This document shows, one piece after another, positions 8,894 through 17,753 of a stretch of 64,000 nt of DNA. The stretch comes from CADCVT01 sp036389485 (GTDB lineage: Bacteria; Actinomycetota; Thermoleophilia; Solirubrobacterales; Solirubrobacteraceae): assembly GCA_036389485.1 (NCBI GenBank), contig DASVPR010000015.1:100284-164283 (forward strand), read 5' to 3'. Every line of letters begins with the position of its first letter. The stretch's first letter is position 1. The translations under genes were made by a program, and so were the position numbers. The notes beneath the pieces are model-generated. The model was given only the letters and a program-made list of their open reading frames with translations. It searched no databases and was not told where the DNA came from.

Positions 8894-10773
8894 AAGCGGC
8901 TGCGCGCCAGCAGGCGGCAGTAGTACAGGAGGCCCTCCGGGTCGCGGCCGCGCGCGTAGAGGACCGCGGGGGCGTTGGCGCTCTTGGCCTTCGCCTCCCG
9001 CCGCGCCCGCGCGAAGCACGTCTTGTACCGGCGCTTCTCGACGATCCGCTTCCCGCGCGTGGTCGTCACGACGATGCGGACCGTGAAGCGGCCGGCCGGC
9101 AGGCCGCGGAGGTCGACCCGCGCGCGCACCCGCCTGCCGCGCATGGTCTTCACGCGCTTGCCGTTGACGTACACGCGCGCCGTCTTGATCCGGCCGCGCT
9201 TCGGCCGGTGCAGGCGGATGACGAAGTTGCGGCGGCTGCGGCAGACGCGGGCGCTCGGCAGCTGGATCGTCTTGCGCCGCGAGGCGCGGCAGTCGCGGAA
9301 GCCGAGGTCGTACTGCGCGAGGTAGCGGTCCTCGTGCGGGCACGGGTCCTGGCCGGCGAACGGCCAGACGCCCTCGCGGAACTGCACGACGTGGAACCCC
9401 TTGGCGATGTCGGCGAACCAGATCTGGCCGAGGTCGCTGCGGATCACCGGCCGGGCGACGGTCGCGTTCGCGACGGCGCCCGCCGGCGAGTCGGTCGTCC
9501 CCGGGTTGAAGTACGCGATCTCGGTCGGCGCCGCCGGGTTGCGGATGTCGTAGACGCGGATGCCGGAGCCGAAGCTCGCGCACGCGGCGATCGTCGGGTC
9601 GTGCGTGCGGTCGGTCGAGCAGTAGTGCGAGTCGTAGAGGAAGACCCGCGAGCCGATGACGCCGAAGATGTCGCCCTTCGTCAGGCCGTTCGTCGGGAAC
9701 GCGGCGGAGTCCGCCGCGACCGCGTTGCAGTTCTCCGGAAGCGTGACCTCGTTGAAGATCTTCGAGACGACCTTCGGGTTCCGCTCGTCGCCGATGTCCA
9801 CGATCATCGGGTAGCCGAAGTTCGTCTCGCGGTCCGGCCGGGTCGAGCACGAGCGGCCGAGCTCGGCGTACTCGGAGAAGTCGAAGATGTACGGGTGGCC
9901 GCCGTAGAAGATCGGGATCGTCGACTGCTGGCCGTCGTTGCCGGGCGTCGGCAGCTCGCCGATCACCTTGATCTGCGCGTTCTCCTTGCGCTCCTGGACC
10001 TCGGTCGTGTCGGCTATCAGCAGCTTCCCCGTCCCGATGTCGGCGAGGTACGCGCGCTTGCCGTCCTCGCTCGTCGAGCAGCCGTGGATCCCGAGCGGCT
10101 GCGGCTCCGAAAGCTGCCTCGGCTTCGTCGGATCCGAGATGTCGATCGGCGTGATGGTGTCCGTGCTCGCCATGTAGTAGACCATCCCGTCGGTCTGGAA
10201 GCAGCCCTCGTGGCCGATGGCGGACGGCATGACGACGTCGGCGAGCAGCTTCGGCTTGCGGCAGTCCTGCGAGATGTCGTAGATGGCGAGCGAGCGGTTC
10301 GCGTCGGGGTCGTCGAAGTTGCTGATCACGGGCGCGAGGTAGTAGCGGTCGGCGACGAGCAGGCCGCGCTCGGGGTGGACGCGGAGCGACTCGCCGGCGT
10401 TCGCCGCGGCGCGCTCGGTCAGGTAGGCGGTCTGGACGGGCTTGCGCGGGTCGGACACGTCGACGACCACCGTCCCGCCCTCGGCGTTCGTCGCCCCGAT
10501 CGTGTCGCTGTAGTACGCGCAGTTCTCGTACGTGTCGAAGTTCGCGAACGACGAGCTCTGCATGAACCCGACCTCGGTCAGGTTGCAGTTGTAGCCCTCG
10601 ACGGAGCGGCCGCTCGCGCGGTCGGCCATCGGCACCTGGCCCTGCAGCCCGGTCTCGGTCCGGTCGTCCGGCCCGCACTGCGCGGGCGACTTCGCCTGCG
10701 CGACGGAGCCGGGAGCCGCCGCGAGCGCGGCGGCGACGAGGAGTGCGAGGCCGGCGAGGCGCGTCGTGCTCAC
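8890..10773 (-). CDS. Secreted LVIVD-repeat (beta-propeller-like) protein
   Basis: The 627-residue protein has a Sec signal (MSTTRLAGLALLVAAALAAA...AQA). Its body is made of repeated units of the type VVVDVSDPRKPVQ, AIYDISQDCRKPK, TPIDISDPTKPRQ and RVYDIRNPAAPTE, the LVIVD repeats that build propeller-like folds. Many Cys and His residues (e.g. IGHEGC, GIHGCS) suggest disulfides or metal sites. The last ~120 residues are strongly basic and rich in Arg/Lys, like a cell-wall-associated tail. Role unknown; surface attachment is inferred. The 3' end overlaps the sulfotransferase stop within one CTAG. Confidence 0.75.
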   Translation of the reverse strand: MSTTRLAGLALLVAAALAAAPGSVAQAKSPAQCGPDDRTETGLQGQVPMADRASGRSVEGYNCNLTEVGFMQSSSFANFDTYENCAYYSDTIGATNAEGGTVVVDVSDPRKPVQTAYLTERAAANAGESLRVHPERGLLVADRYYLAPVISNFDDPDANRSLAIYDISQDCRKPKLLADVVMPSAIGHEGCFQTDGMVYYMASTDTITPIDISDPTKPRQLSEPQPLGIHGCSTSEDGKRAYLADIGTGKLLIADTTEVQERKENAQIKVIGELPTPGNDGQQSTIPIFYGGHPYIFDFSEYAELGRSCSTRPDRETNFGYPMIVDIGDERNPKVVSKIFNEVTLPENCNAVAADSAAFPTNGLTKGDIFGVIGSRVFLYDSHYCSTDRTHDPTIAACASFGSGIRVYDIRNPAAPTEIAYFNPGTTDSPAGAVANATVARPVIRSDLGQIWFADIAKGFHVVQFREGVWPFAGQDPCPHEDRYLAQYDLGFRDCRASRRKTIQLPSARVCRSRRNFVIRLHRPKRGRIKTARVYVNGKRVKTMRGRRVRARVDLRGLPAGRFTVRIVVTTTRGKRIVEKRRYKTCFARARREAKAKSANAPAVLYARGRDPEGLLYYCRLLARSRF

Positions 10774-10781
10774 GGCCCCGG

Positions 10782-10787
10782 AATGTA
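10782..10787 (-). promoter_or_regulatory. -10 box for LVIVD gene
   Basis: On the minus strand TACATT ends 8 nt before the GTG start at 10773. Confidence 0.35.
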
Positions 10788-10853
10788 CCCCCGGAATCCG
10801 GTCGACGCGCCGCCTTGCGATGAGTCTCGGGCGGCGGCATTGTCTTTGGGCGT

Positions 10854-11450
10854 ATGCGACTTCTCATCATCGACTTCATCAGCATCGACGGCGTCGTCCA
10901 GGCCCCCGGCGGACAGGGCGAGGACGACGAGGGCGGCTTCGCGCACGGCGGCTGGTCCCAGCCCTACTTCGACCCCGAGGTGATGGGGTCGGCGATCGGC
11001 GAGGTCATGGACGGCTCGGAGGCGCTGCTGTTCGGGCGGCGGACCTGGGACGTGATGGCCTCCGCGTGGCCCGGCCGCGCCGGCGATCCCTTCGCCGACC
11101 AGATGAACGCGATCAAGAAGTACGTCGTCTCGAGCACGGTGACCGAGGAGGACGCGGCGTCGCGCTGGAACAACACGACGCTCGTCCCGGGAGACGACGC
11201 GCTGAACGCGATCCGGGAGCTCAAGGAGGAGGGCGGCGACGGGTACCTGCAGGTGTGGGGCAGCTCGTCGCTCGCGCGGTGGCTCGTCGAGAACGACCTC
11301 GTCGACGAGTACCGCCTGCTGGTCGAGCCGATCCTGCTCGGCGGCGGCAAGTCGATCTTCCCGACGGACGGGAAGGCGCGGCCGCTCGAGCTGATCTCGG
11401 TGACCCAGGCGCAGACGGGCGTCCTGATCTGCGCCTACCGCCCGGCCTGA
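10854..11450 (+). CDS. Dihydrofolate reductase-like (RibD C-terminal domain) protein
   Basis: The 198-residue protein begins MRLLIIDFISIDGVVQAPGG and contains LLFGRRTWDVMAS, LQVWGSSSLARWLVENDLVDEYRLLVEPILLGGGK and a C-terminal GVLICAYRP. This is the layout of the stand-alone DHFR/RibD_C family (YyaP/YwjB-like), which binds NADPH. Substrate is unknown; the true pathway RibD is at 48.4 kb, so this is not needed for riboflavin. A CATTGT hexamer 10 nt before the ATG is a possible -10 box. It converges on the cation-exchanger remnant with 1 nt between stops. Confidence 0.75.
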   Translation: MRLLIIDFISIDGVVQAPGGQGEDDEGGFAHGGWSQPYFDPEVMGSAIGEVMDGSEALLFGRRTWDVMASAWPGRAGDPFADQMNAIKKYVVSSTVTEEDAASRWNNTTLVPGDDALNAIRELKEEGGDGYLQVWGSSSLARWLVENDLVDEYRLLVEPILLGGGKSIFPTDGKARPLELISVTQAQTGVLICAYRPA

Positions 11451-11451
11451 G

Positions 11452-12356
11452 TCACGCGACGGCGGCGACCGCGACGTACACGGGATAGGCCGCGACGAGC
11501 GCGGCGCCTCCCGCGCGGCCGATCCCTCCGCGGGCGAGGAGCACGCCCGCCGCGACGAAGGCGAGCGCGAGCGCGGGCAGGTGGACGTCGCGGACCGGGT
11601 CGGGGACGTCGAGCGGACGGACGAGCGCGACCACGCCGAGGGAGCCGGTGAGCATGAAGAGGGTCGTGCCGAGCGCGTTGCCGACGCTGACCTCGGGCGC
11701 GCCGCGGTAGGCGGGGAGCATCTCGAGGACGAGCTCCTCGAGCGAGACCGCCGCCGCGACGACGACGAGGCCGAAGAACGTCGCGCCGATCCCGATCCCG
11801 TCGACGATCCGCTCGGTGCCGAGGACGAGGAGCTCGGCGCCGGCGACGAGGCCGGCGAGCGCGACGAGCGCCGTGATCGCGTGGGGGCGGGCAGAGTCTC
11901 CGGATGGCTGCGCCTCGCGCAGCGCGGGGAGCACGAGCGTGACGAGGAGGACGGCGAAGGCCGCGAGCAGCAGCGCTCCGTCGATGCGCGTGAGCGAGCC
12001 GTCGACCGCGACCGCGGCGAGCGCCGCGACGCCCAGCGCCGCCGCGCCGAGGAGGCGGAGCGGCGGCGAGACCGAGAACGGCGCGACGATGCCCGCGAGG
12101 CCGAGGCCGAGCGTCAGCAGCAGCACCGCGGAGCCGACGGACGCGCCTAGCGCGACCTCCGGCACGCCGTTCAGCGTCCCGGAGACGCCAGGGCGGTCGA
12201 CTCCAGGTCCGCGCCGAGCACGACCGCGGCCAGAGCGGTGCCGGAGAGCCCGGCCGCGGCCGCCCACGCCATGAGCGCGCCCGCCAGCCGCTCGACGGAG
12301 GCGACGAGCAGCGCCGCGCCGGCGCCGAACAGCACGACCCCGAGCAGGACGTCCAT
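11452..12356 (-). pseudogene. CaCA-type Na+/Ca2+ exchanger, frameshifted
   Basis: Two minus-strand frames together make one exchanger. The upstream piece (12356-12171, MDVLLGVVLFGAG... to GADLESTALA) carries the first helices and the start of the first alpha-repeat. The downstream piece (to 11452) resumes with VSGTLNGVPEVALGASVG, the rest of that repeat, and includes the second repeat (GIGATFFGLVV...SLEELVLEM...GAPEVSVGNALGT). The frames join perfectly if one base is restored near 12187. The combined length (~300 residues, about 10 membrane segments) is normal for the family. It is either a real -1 frameshift mutation or a sequencing error. The Pro-Glu of the classic GTSLPE motif reads GADLES here. 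Confidence 0.7.
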
Positions 12357-12384
12357 GCCGGGCGATGATGCCGCGCCGCGGGCG

Positions 12385-13278
12385 CTACCGGCGGCCGATC
12401 CGGTGCAGGCCGATGAAGCTCGCCTCGAAGCCGCCGTCGGGCAGCATCCGCAGCGCGAACCGCCGCGGCCACCGGTGCCCGCCGCGGACCGCGTGCGGCT
12501 GGCGGAAGGGGAACGAGATCGTCCGGTCGACGTCCCGCGTGACGTCGTGCAGGGTCGGCAGCGTGACCGATGCCTCCGCGAACAGCAGGCGGCCGTCGAA
12601 CGAGCCGTACAGCAGGACGGGGTGGTGGTCGACGTAGTCCTTCGCGTAGGTGAACCGCTGATCGAGGTGGTGCAGGCCCATGGCGGGGATCGACGACCCG
12701 GGATCGAGCACGTAGTCGGTCGGCAGGAACCGCGGCGAGGGCAACCGGAGGAACCGCCGCATCTTGCGCTCGCCGGTGAGGATGGGATCGCACGTGTTCG
12801 CGCCGCCGGTGTCGCAGCTCGTCGCGTCGTCGACGTAGGCGCGCGACCGCACGTAGAAGTGGAAGTCGAAGTGCCCGGAGGCGAACGAGCCGTTGGGGCC
12901 GCGTGGGCGCCCCTCGGTGTTCCAGTCGATCTCGACGTAGCGGAATGGGCTCGGCGCCCGGCGACGGCGGGTCGTGACCGTCGGGTAGCGGAAGCGGTAG
13001 ATCGTCTGGCAGGGGCCCGCGGGCAGCGTGCTCGACGTCGAGCCGTCGGGCGCCGTGAACGCGATCGGCGGGATCGTCACCGAGACCCGGTCGCCCCGCT
13101 GCCTCGCCGCGTACCCGTCCTGGCTCGCGTAGGCGCCGATCAACGCGTTCCCCGCGTCGGGCGAGACCGCCTCGCAGGCCGGCGGCGGCGCGTCCTGCGC
13201 GGCCCCGCCCGCGCTGAGCGCCAGCGCGAGCAGCGTGGCGAGCGAGAGCAGAACGAAGAGCGGTCGGAGCGCGGCCAC
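12385..13278 (-). CDS. Secreted hypothetical protein (TTHB210/DUF5602-like)
   Basis: This 297-residue protein has a clear Sec signal (LFVLLSLATLLALALSAGGAAQ). The mature part includes HFDFHFYVRSRAYVDD, a His-rich segment, and AMGLHHLD. Both recall the TTHB210-like/DUF5602 family of exported proteins, though I cannot confirm the assignment. The clustered His residues could bind metal. It lies 21 nt downstream of the flippase stop but has its own -10-like TGTAAT 8 nt before its GTG start, so it is probably a separate unit. Function unknown. Confidence 0.6.
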   Translation of the reverse strand: MAALRPLFVLLSLATLLALALSAGGAAQDAPPPACEAVSPDAGNALIGAYASQDGYAARQRGDRVSVTIPPIAFTAPDGSTSSTLPAGPCQTIYRFRYPTVTTRRRRAPSPFRYVEIDWNTEGRPRGPNGSFASGHFDFHFYVRSRAYVDDATSCDTGGANTCDPILTGERKMRRFLRLPSPRFLPTDYVLDPGSSIPAMGLHHLDQRFTYAKDYVDHHPVLLYGSFDGRLLFAEASVTLPTLHDVTRDVDRTISFPFRQPHAVRGGHRWPRRFALRMLPDGGFEASFIGLHRIGRR

Positions 13279-13286
13279 GAGCCCGC

Positions 13287-13292
13287 ATTACA
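13287..13292 (-). promoter_or_regulatory. -10 box for secreted hypothetical gene
   Basis: TGTAAT on the minus strand matches the -10 consensus in five of six positions and ends 8 nt before the GTG at 13278. Confidence 0.4.
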
Positions 13293-13299
13293 CAGGACG

Positions 13300-14550
13300 T
13301 CAGGTGGTGACGCGAGAGGGGTCGACGCCCGCGAGCAGCGCGCACAGCAGCGCGGTCGCGCCGAGGTAGCCGACCTCGACGCGGAGGACCTCGTCGTCGA
13401 CGACGGGCAGGACGAGCCACACCACGAACGCGACCGCCGAGATCGCCCAGGCTGTCGCGGCCCGGCGCTGCAGACCGCGGGCCAGCGCGGCCTGGTTGAG
13501 CGTCCCCGCCGCGAGGTGGCAGCCCATCCCGAGAGCGACGAGCGCCAGCCCGCCGCGGCCGTAGTCGAAGTCCCCGCCGAAGAGCAGGTCCATCGCCCAC
13601 GGCCCGATCGCGAGGAGCGCGACCGCCACCGCGCCCGCGAAGCCCGCGATCGCGAGCAGCGTCACGCGGATCGCGCGGGCGAACTCCTCCGCGCGCCCCT
13701 CGACCGCCTGCAGCCCGGCGAGGTGGGGGAGGAGCGATGTCTGGACCGCCTGGAAGAGCTGCAGCGGCGCGCGGGTGATGAGCAGGACGTTGAAGACGAA
13801 GCCGGCGAGCGCGGCGTCCGACGAGGTCGCGTCGACGGTCAGGACCGCGGCGTTCAGCAGCGTCTGCTCGGCGAGCATGACGACGAAGACCGCGAGCGCG
13901 AACCCGCCGCCGGCGCGCAGCGACGACGGCGCCGCGTCGCCGCCGCCCGCCCGCCGCCCGAGCGCCCACGGCACGACGACGAGCGAGACGAACGGCGCCG
14001 CGAGGATCCCGAGCGCGACGACGTCCTGCCCCTCGGCGATCCCGATCGCGACCGCCAGCGGGAACAAGAAGCGCGACAGCGACTCGAACAGCACGAGCCC
14101 GCCGTACAGGCCGAAGCGCTGGTTCCCCGCGAGCCACCCGCGCGCGAAGTACGACGCCGCGTAGGCCAGCACGCCGCCGAGCAGCACCCAGTAGAGCGTC
14201 GCCGAGCCGTCGAAGACGTCGTCCTCGAGATAGGACCGCAACGGCAGCGCCACGGCGAGGAACGCGAGGGCGAAGCAGGCCTGGATCGTCAGGGGCGTCC
14301 GCAGCGGGTGGGCCGCGACGCCGCGCGCCCGAGCGTCCGCGATCGACCGGGAGAGCAGCTGCTCGATCGGCCGGTAGATCACGCTGACGATCACGAACAT
14401 CAGCGACCACAGCAGCGAGACGCCCTTGTACTGGACCTCGTCGAGCACGTGCGAGGCCACCGCGAAGTACGCGAAGGTGACGACGCCCGTCGTCGCTATG
14501 CCGACGGAGAGGATCCGTGCGCCGCGCCCGTACGAGCCGGGCTCAGCCAA
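13300..14550 (-). CDS. Oligosaccharide flippase-family membrane protein
   Basis: The 416-residue protein has about 12 hydrophobic segments arranged as in Wzx/MATE-like polysaccharide exporters (start YGRGARILSVGIATTGVVTFAYFAVASHVL). It overlaps the methyltransferase gene by 8 nt and is the last gene of the GT2-methyltransferase-flippase operon. In that setting it likely flips a lipid-linked glycan made by the neighbouring enzymes across the membrane. Substrate unknown. It is shorter than many Wzx proteins but keeps the typical transmembrane spacing. Confidence 0.75.
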   Translation of the reverse strand: MAEPGSYGRGARILSVGIATTGVVTFAYFAVASHVLDEVQYKGVSLLWSLMFVIVSVIYRPIEQLLSRSIADARARGVAAHPLRTPLTIQACFALAFLAVALPLRSYLEDDVFDGSATLYWVLLGGVLAYAASYFARGWLAGNQRFGLYGGLVLFESLSRFLFPLAVAIGIAEGQDVVALGILAAPFVSLVVVPWALGRRAGGGDAAPSSLRAGGGFALAVFVVMLAEQTLLNAAVLTVDATSSDAALAGFVFNVLLITRAPLQLFQAVQTSLLPHLAGLQAVEGRAEEFARAIRVTLLAIAGFAGAVAVALLAIGPWAMDLLFGGDFDYGRGGLALVALGMGCHLAAGTLNQAALARGLQRRAATAWAISAVAFVVWLVLPVVDDEVLRVEVGYLGATALLCALLAGVDPSRVTT

Positions 14551-15172
14551 CCCGCACGAGGAGCATCGTCCACGGGAACGGCGACCGTGCCTCGACGACC
14601 TCGCCGTGCCTGGACAGCAGCTTCACGAACGAGCGCTTCGACCAGTGGTTCAGATGGCCCGGGGTGTTGCCGAGGTCGCGCCAGTACGCGCCGCGGGCCA
14701 TGTTCAGCGCGCGCCAGAGCGGCTCGCGCGGCACCGACACGAGCAGATGCCGCGAAGCGACCCGCGCCATCTCCGCCACCGTGTGCTCCGGGTCCGGCAC
14801 GTGCTCCAGCACCTCGATGGCCGACGCGAGGTCGAACTCGTCGTCGTCGAACGGCAGGTTCTCGGCCTTCATGACCCGGTAGTCGAGGTTCGGCGCCGAG
14901 CGCTTCTCCCACTCGGCGTGCAGCTGCGGGTCGTCGAGGTCGATCCCGACCACCGAGCCGCTGCACCGCCGCGCCCACTTCTCGGTCAGGACGCCCTCGC
15001 CGCAGCCGACGTCCAGGATCGTCGACGGCGACGCCTGCCGGAAGAGTTCGTCGAGCGCGCTCTCGAAGCCGGCCATGAGCCGCTTGACGACAGGGTTCGT
15101 GGAGCCGTACTTGTCGTACGTGTTCCCGGTGACCGTGCCCTCGCGGTCCACGGTCACGGTGGGGGGCGTCAT
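14543..15172 (-). CDS. Class I SAM-dependent methyltransferase
   Basis: The 209-residue protein shows the Rossmann methyltransferase core: ILDVGCGEGVLTEKWA (motif I), VVGIDLDD (acidic loop), MKAENLPFDDDEFDLASAIEVLEHV (motifs II/III). ATG 15172 overlaps the stop of the GT2 gene (ATGA). Its placement between a glycosyltransferase and a flippase suggests it methylates a lipid-linked sugar or polyprenyl intermediate, but the acceptor cannot be deduced. The N-terminal 25 residues (TVTGNTYDKYGSTNPVVKRL) are common in glycan-cluster methyltransferases. Confidence 0.8.
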   Translation of the reverse strand: MTPPTVTVDREGTVTGNTYDKYGSTNPVVKRLMAGFESALDELFRQASPSTILDVGCGEGVLTEKWARRCSGSVVGIDLDDPQLHAEWEKRSAPNLDYRVMKAENLPFDDDEFDLASAIEVLEHVPDPEHTVAEMARVASRHLLVSVPREPLWRALNMARGAYWRDLGNTPGHLNHWSKRSFVKLLSRHGEVVEARSPFPWTMLLVRVG

Positions 15173-16218
15173 ACCTTCAGCGCCTCCCGCTCCTCCGTCT
15201 TCTGACCGGCGCGCGCGCCGGTCGTCGGGGGCTGGCCGGTCTCGCGGGCGCCCGGCTCGTAGTGCGACGGCGGCGTGTCGAGCTGCAGCTCGATCCGCCG
15301 CACGCGCTCGAAGACGCGCTGGAGCATCGTCGAGTTCGCGCTCATCAGGTCGCCGATGATGCCCAGGGCGGCGAGCAGCATCGCCGCGTTGAACAGCACC
15401 GCGCCGAGGATCAGCGACTGGACGTGCCCGGCGCCGTCGTCCTGGATGAAGAAGTAGAGGTAGCGGCCCCAGACGACGAGCGCGGCGAGGCCGACGAGCG
15501 CCGCCGCCAGCATGAACACCCGCAGCGGCTCGTAGCGCGTGTAGATCCGGAAGATCGCCACGGCGTTGCGCCGCACGTACGACGCCATCGAGGGGAAGAG
15601 GCGCGACTCGCGCGTCTTCGGGTTCGTCCGCACCGGGACGTGGGCGACGGCGATGAACTGCTTGCCCGCCTGGATGATCGTCTCGAGCGTGTACGTGAAC
15701 TTGTTGACGACGATGAGCTGGAGCGCGGCCTCGCGGTTGTAGGCGCGGAAGCCCGAGGTCGTGTCCGGCACCTCGGTCTCCGACGCCGCGCGCACCACCC
15801 ACGAGCCGAGCCGCTGCAGCGACTTCTTCAGCGGCGAGAAGTGCTCGATGTTCATGACCTCGCGGTCGCCGACGACCATGTCCGCGTCGCCCCGCATGAC
15901 CGGCTCGACGAGCTTCGCGATGTCCCCGCCGTGGTACTGGTTGTCGGCGTCGGTGTTGACGATGACGTCCGCGCCGAGCTTCAGCGCCGCGTCCAGCCCC
16001 GCCTGGAAGGCCTGGGCCAGGCCCTTGTTGTTGGTGAGGCGGACGATGTGGTCGACGCCGTTCTCCCGGGCGACCTCGACGGTGCGGTCCGTGGACCCGT
16101 CGTCGATGACGAGCCACTCGACGGCGGCGAACCCCGGCAGCTCGCGGGGGAGGTCAGCGAGCGTCGCGGGGAGCGTCCGCTCCTCGTTCAGGCAGGGAAT
16201 CTGGATGATCAGCTTCAT
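15169..16218 (-). CDS. GT2 glycosyltransferase, dolichol/undecaprenyl-phosphate sugar synthase-like, with membrane tail
   Basis: The 349-residue protein begins MKLIIQIPCLNEERTLPATL, a GT-A fold start. VIDDGSTDRTVEVA and VNTDADNQY supply the nucleotide-sugar and metal-binding DxD. Two hydrophobic helices near residues 230-300 (FMLAAALVGLAALVVW; SLILGAVLFNAAMLLAAL) and a Pro/basic tail follow. This is the polyprenyl-phosphate mannose/glucose synthase layout. It is the first gene of the three-gene glycan operon and diverges by 32 bp from a GT-C gene, a likely user of polyprenyl-P-sugars. That pairing supports, but does not prove, a polyprenyl-P-hexose product. Confidence 0.8.
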   Translation of the reverse strand: MKLIIQIPCLNEERTLPATLADLPRELPGFAAVEWLVIDDGSTDRTVEVARENGVDHIVRLTNNKGLAQAFQAGLDAALKLGADVIVNTDADNQYHGGDIAKLVEPVMRGDADMVVGDREVMNIEHFSPLKKSLQRLGSWVVRAASETEVPDTTSGFRAYNREAALQLIVVNKFTYTLETIIQAGKQFIAVAHVPVRTNPKTRESRLFPSMASYVRRNAVAIFRIYTRYEPLRVFMLAAALVGLAALVVWGRYLYFFIQDDGAGHVQSLILGAVLFNAAMLLAALGIIGDLMSANSTMLQRVFERVRRIELQLDTPPSHYEPGARETGQPPTTGARAGQKTEEREALKV

Positions 16219-16234
16219 CGGAACGGCGGCCCCC

Positions 16235-16240
16235 TAGCCT
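16235..16240 (+). promoter_or_regulatory. -10 box for GT-C gene at 16251
   Basis: TAGCCT ends 10 nt before the ATG, in the 32-bp gap shared with the divergent GT2 gene. Confidence 0.35.
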
Positions 16241-16250
16241 ACTTCCCTTC

Positions 16251-17753
16251 ATGGAGAGCGCGACCCTCACCCGGCCGCGGCCCGTCGCCGCGCCCACGTC
16301 CGGGCCAGTCGAGGAGCGGCGGGCCGACCGCTGGGCGTGGATCGCGTTCGCGCTGCTCTGCGCGGGGGCGATCTGGGGGTTCTTCGCCTTCCCGACGTAC
16401 CCGAACTACGACTCCTACTACTCGCTGCTGTGGGGGCGGGAGATCCTCGACGGGACGCTCCCGACGTACGACGCGTACCGCGCCCCGACGCCGCATCCGC
16501 TGGCGATCGGGGTCGGCACGATCCTGTCGGTGCTGGGGCACGGGGCGGAGCGCGTGTGGATCCTCCTGTGCGTCGGGTCGTTCGTGGCCCTGGTGGCCGG
16601 GGTCTACCGGCTGGGGCGGGACGCATTCACGCCTCTGGTCGGTCTGGCGGCGGCGGTGCTCGTCTGCTCGCGGCTCGACTTCCCGTTCTACGCCGCGCGC
16701 GGGTACATCGACGTCGCGTATATGGCCCTGGTCGTGTGGGCGGCCGTGCTGGAGGCGCGCCGGCCGCGGCGCGGCGCTCCCGTGCTGCTGATGCTCGCCG
16801 TCGCCGGGATGCTGCGGCCCGAGGCGTGGCTCATCAGCGGGCTGTACCTCCTCTGGGTGGCGTGGCCGGCGGACTGGCGCGCGCGGGCCCGGTACCTCGC
16901 GCTGGCGGCGCTCGGGCCTCTGGTGTGGGCCGGGAGCGACCTGATCGTCACGGGCGACCCCGCGTGGTCGCTGACGTACACGAGCGCGTTCGCGGAGGAG
17001 CTGGGGCGGAACAAGAGCGCCTCCGGGCTCGTGCCCTCGATCTGGGAGTTCCTCGTCAAGCTCGACAAGGTCCAGGTGCTCGTCGGGGGGATCGTCGGGC
17101 TGTGCCTGGCCGTGGCTCTGGTGCCCCGACGGAGCGCCGTGCCGGGCGCTCTGCTGGCCGTGGGGCTCGGGACGTTCGTGCTGGTCGGGCTCGGCGGGTT
17201 CTCCGTCATCGACCGGTACCTGCTGGTCGCGTCGATGGTCGTGATCGTGTTCTGCGGCGTGGCCGTGGCGGGGTGGACGATGCTGGTCGAGGGGACGCGG
17301 GCGCGCCGGGCGTGGGCGTCGGCGGCCGCGGTCGTCGTGGCGGTCGGTGCGACGATCACCGCCATCGCCCTGGACCCGAACCGCCTGCGCCGCGAGCTGA
17401 CGTTCCGCGCGGACGCCCATCCCGCGCTGCACCGCGTCCTCGACGCGGCGGAGGTGCGCGCGGCGATGCGGTGCGGGCCGATCAGCGTCCCCAACCACAA
17501 GCTGATCCCGGACGTGCGGTGGATGCTCGACCTGCCGGACGGCGCGGTGGTCGCTCGCTCTGAGGCGCTGCGGCGGCCGGCGTTGCGCGCGCGGGTCGCG
17601 CGGGGCGGCGTGGCGATCTACCCGAACACGCGCTCCGCGGTGCTGCGCCAGGCGCTCGTGGAGAAGTCCGACGACCCGTTCACGCAGATCCCGCTGCCCG
17701 GGTACCGGCGTGCGGCGGTGAGCGGCTACTACTCGGCCTATGTCCGCTGCTAG
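16251..17753 (+). CDS. GT-C fold membrane glycosyltransferase (ArnT/PMT-like)
   Basis: The 500-residue protein has about 10 membrane helices. An early periplasmic loop after the first helix contains NYDSYYSLLWGREIL, where the Asp is the usual GT-C catalytic candidate. RPEAWLISGLYLLWVAW and SDLIVTGDPAWSL are shared almost word for word with the protein at 30.7 kb, so the two are paralogues. The family uses polyprenyl-P-sugars as donors. The C-terminal ~110 residues form a soluble extracytoplasmic domain. It overlaps the next GT-C gene by 14 nt. Acceptor unknown. Confidence 0.75.
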   Translation: MESATLTRPRPVAAPTSGPVEERRADRWAWIAFALLCAGAIWGFFAFPTYPNYDSYYSLLWGREILDGTLPTYDAYRAPTPHPLAIGVGTILSVLGHGAERVWILLCVGSFVALVAGVYRLGRDAFTPLVGLAAAVLVCSRLDFPFYAARGYIDVAYMALVVWAAVLEARRPRRGAPVLLMLAVAGMLRPEAWLISGLYLLWVAWPADWRARARYLALAALGPLVWAGSDLIVTGDPAWSLTYTSAFAEELGRNKSASGLVPSIWEFLVKLDKVQVLVGGIVGLCLAVALVPRRSAVPGALLAVGLGTFVLVGLGGFSVIDRYLLVASMVVIVFCGVAVAGWTMLVEGTRARRAWASAAAVVVAVGATITAIALDPNRLRRELTFRADAHPALHRVLDAAEVRAAMRCGPISVPNHKLIPDVRWMLDLPDGAVVARSEALRRPALRARVARGGVAIYPNTRSAVLRQALVEKSDDPFTQIPLPGYRRAAVSGYYSAYVRC

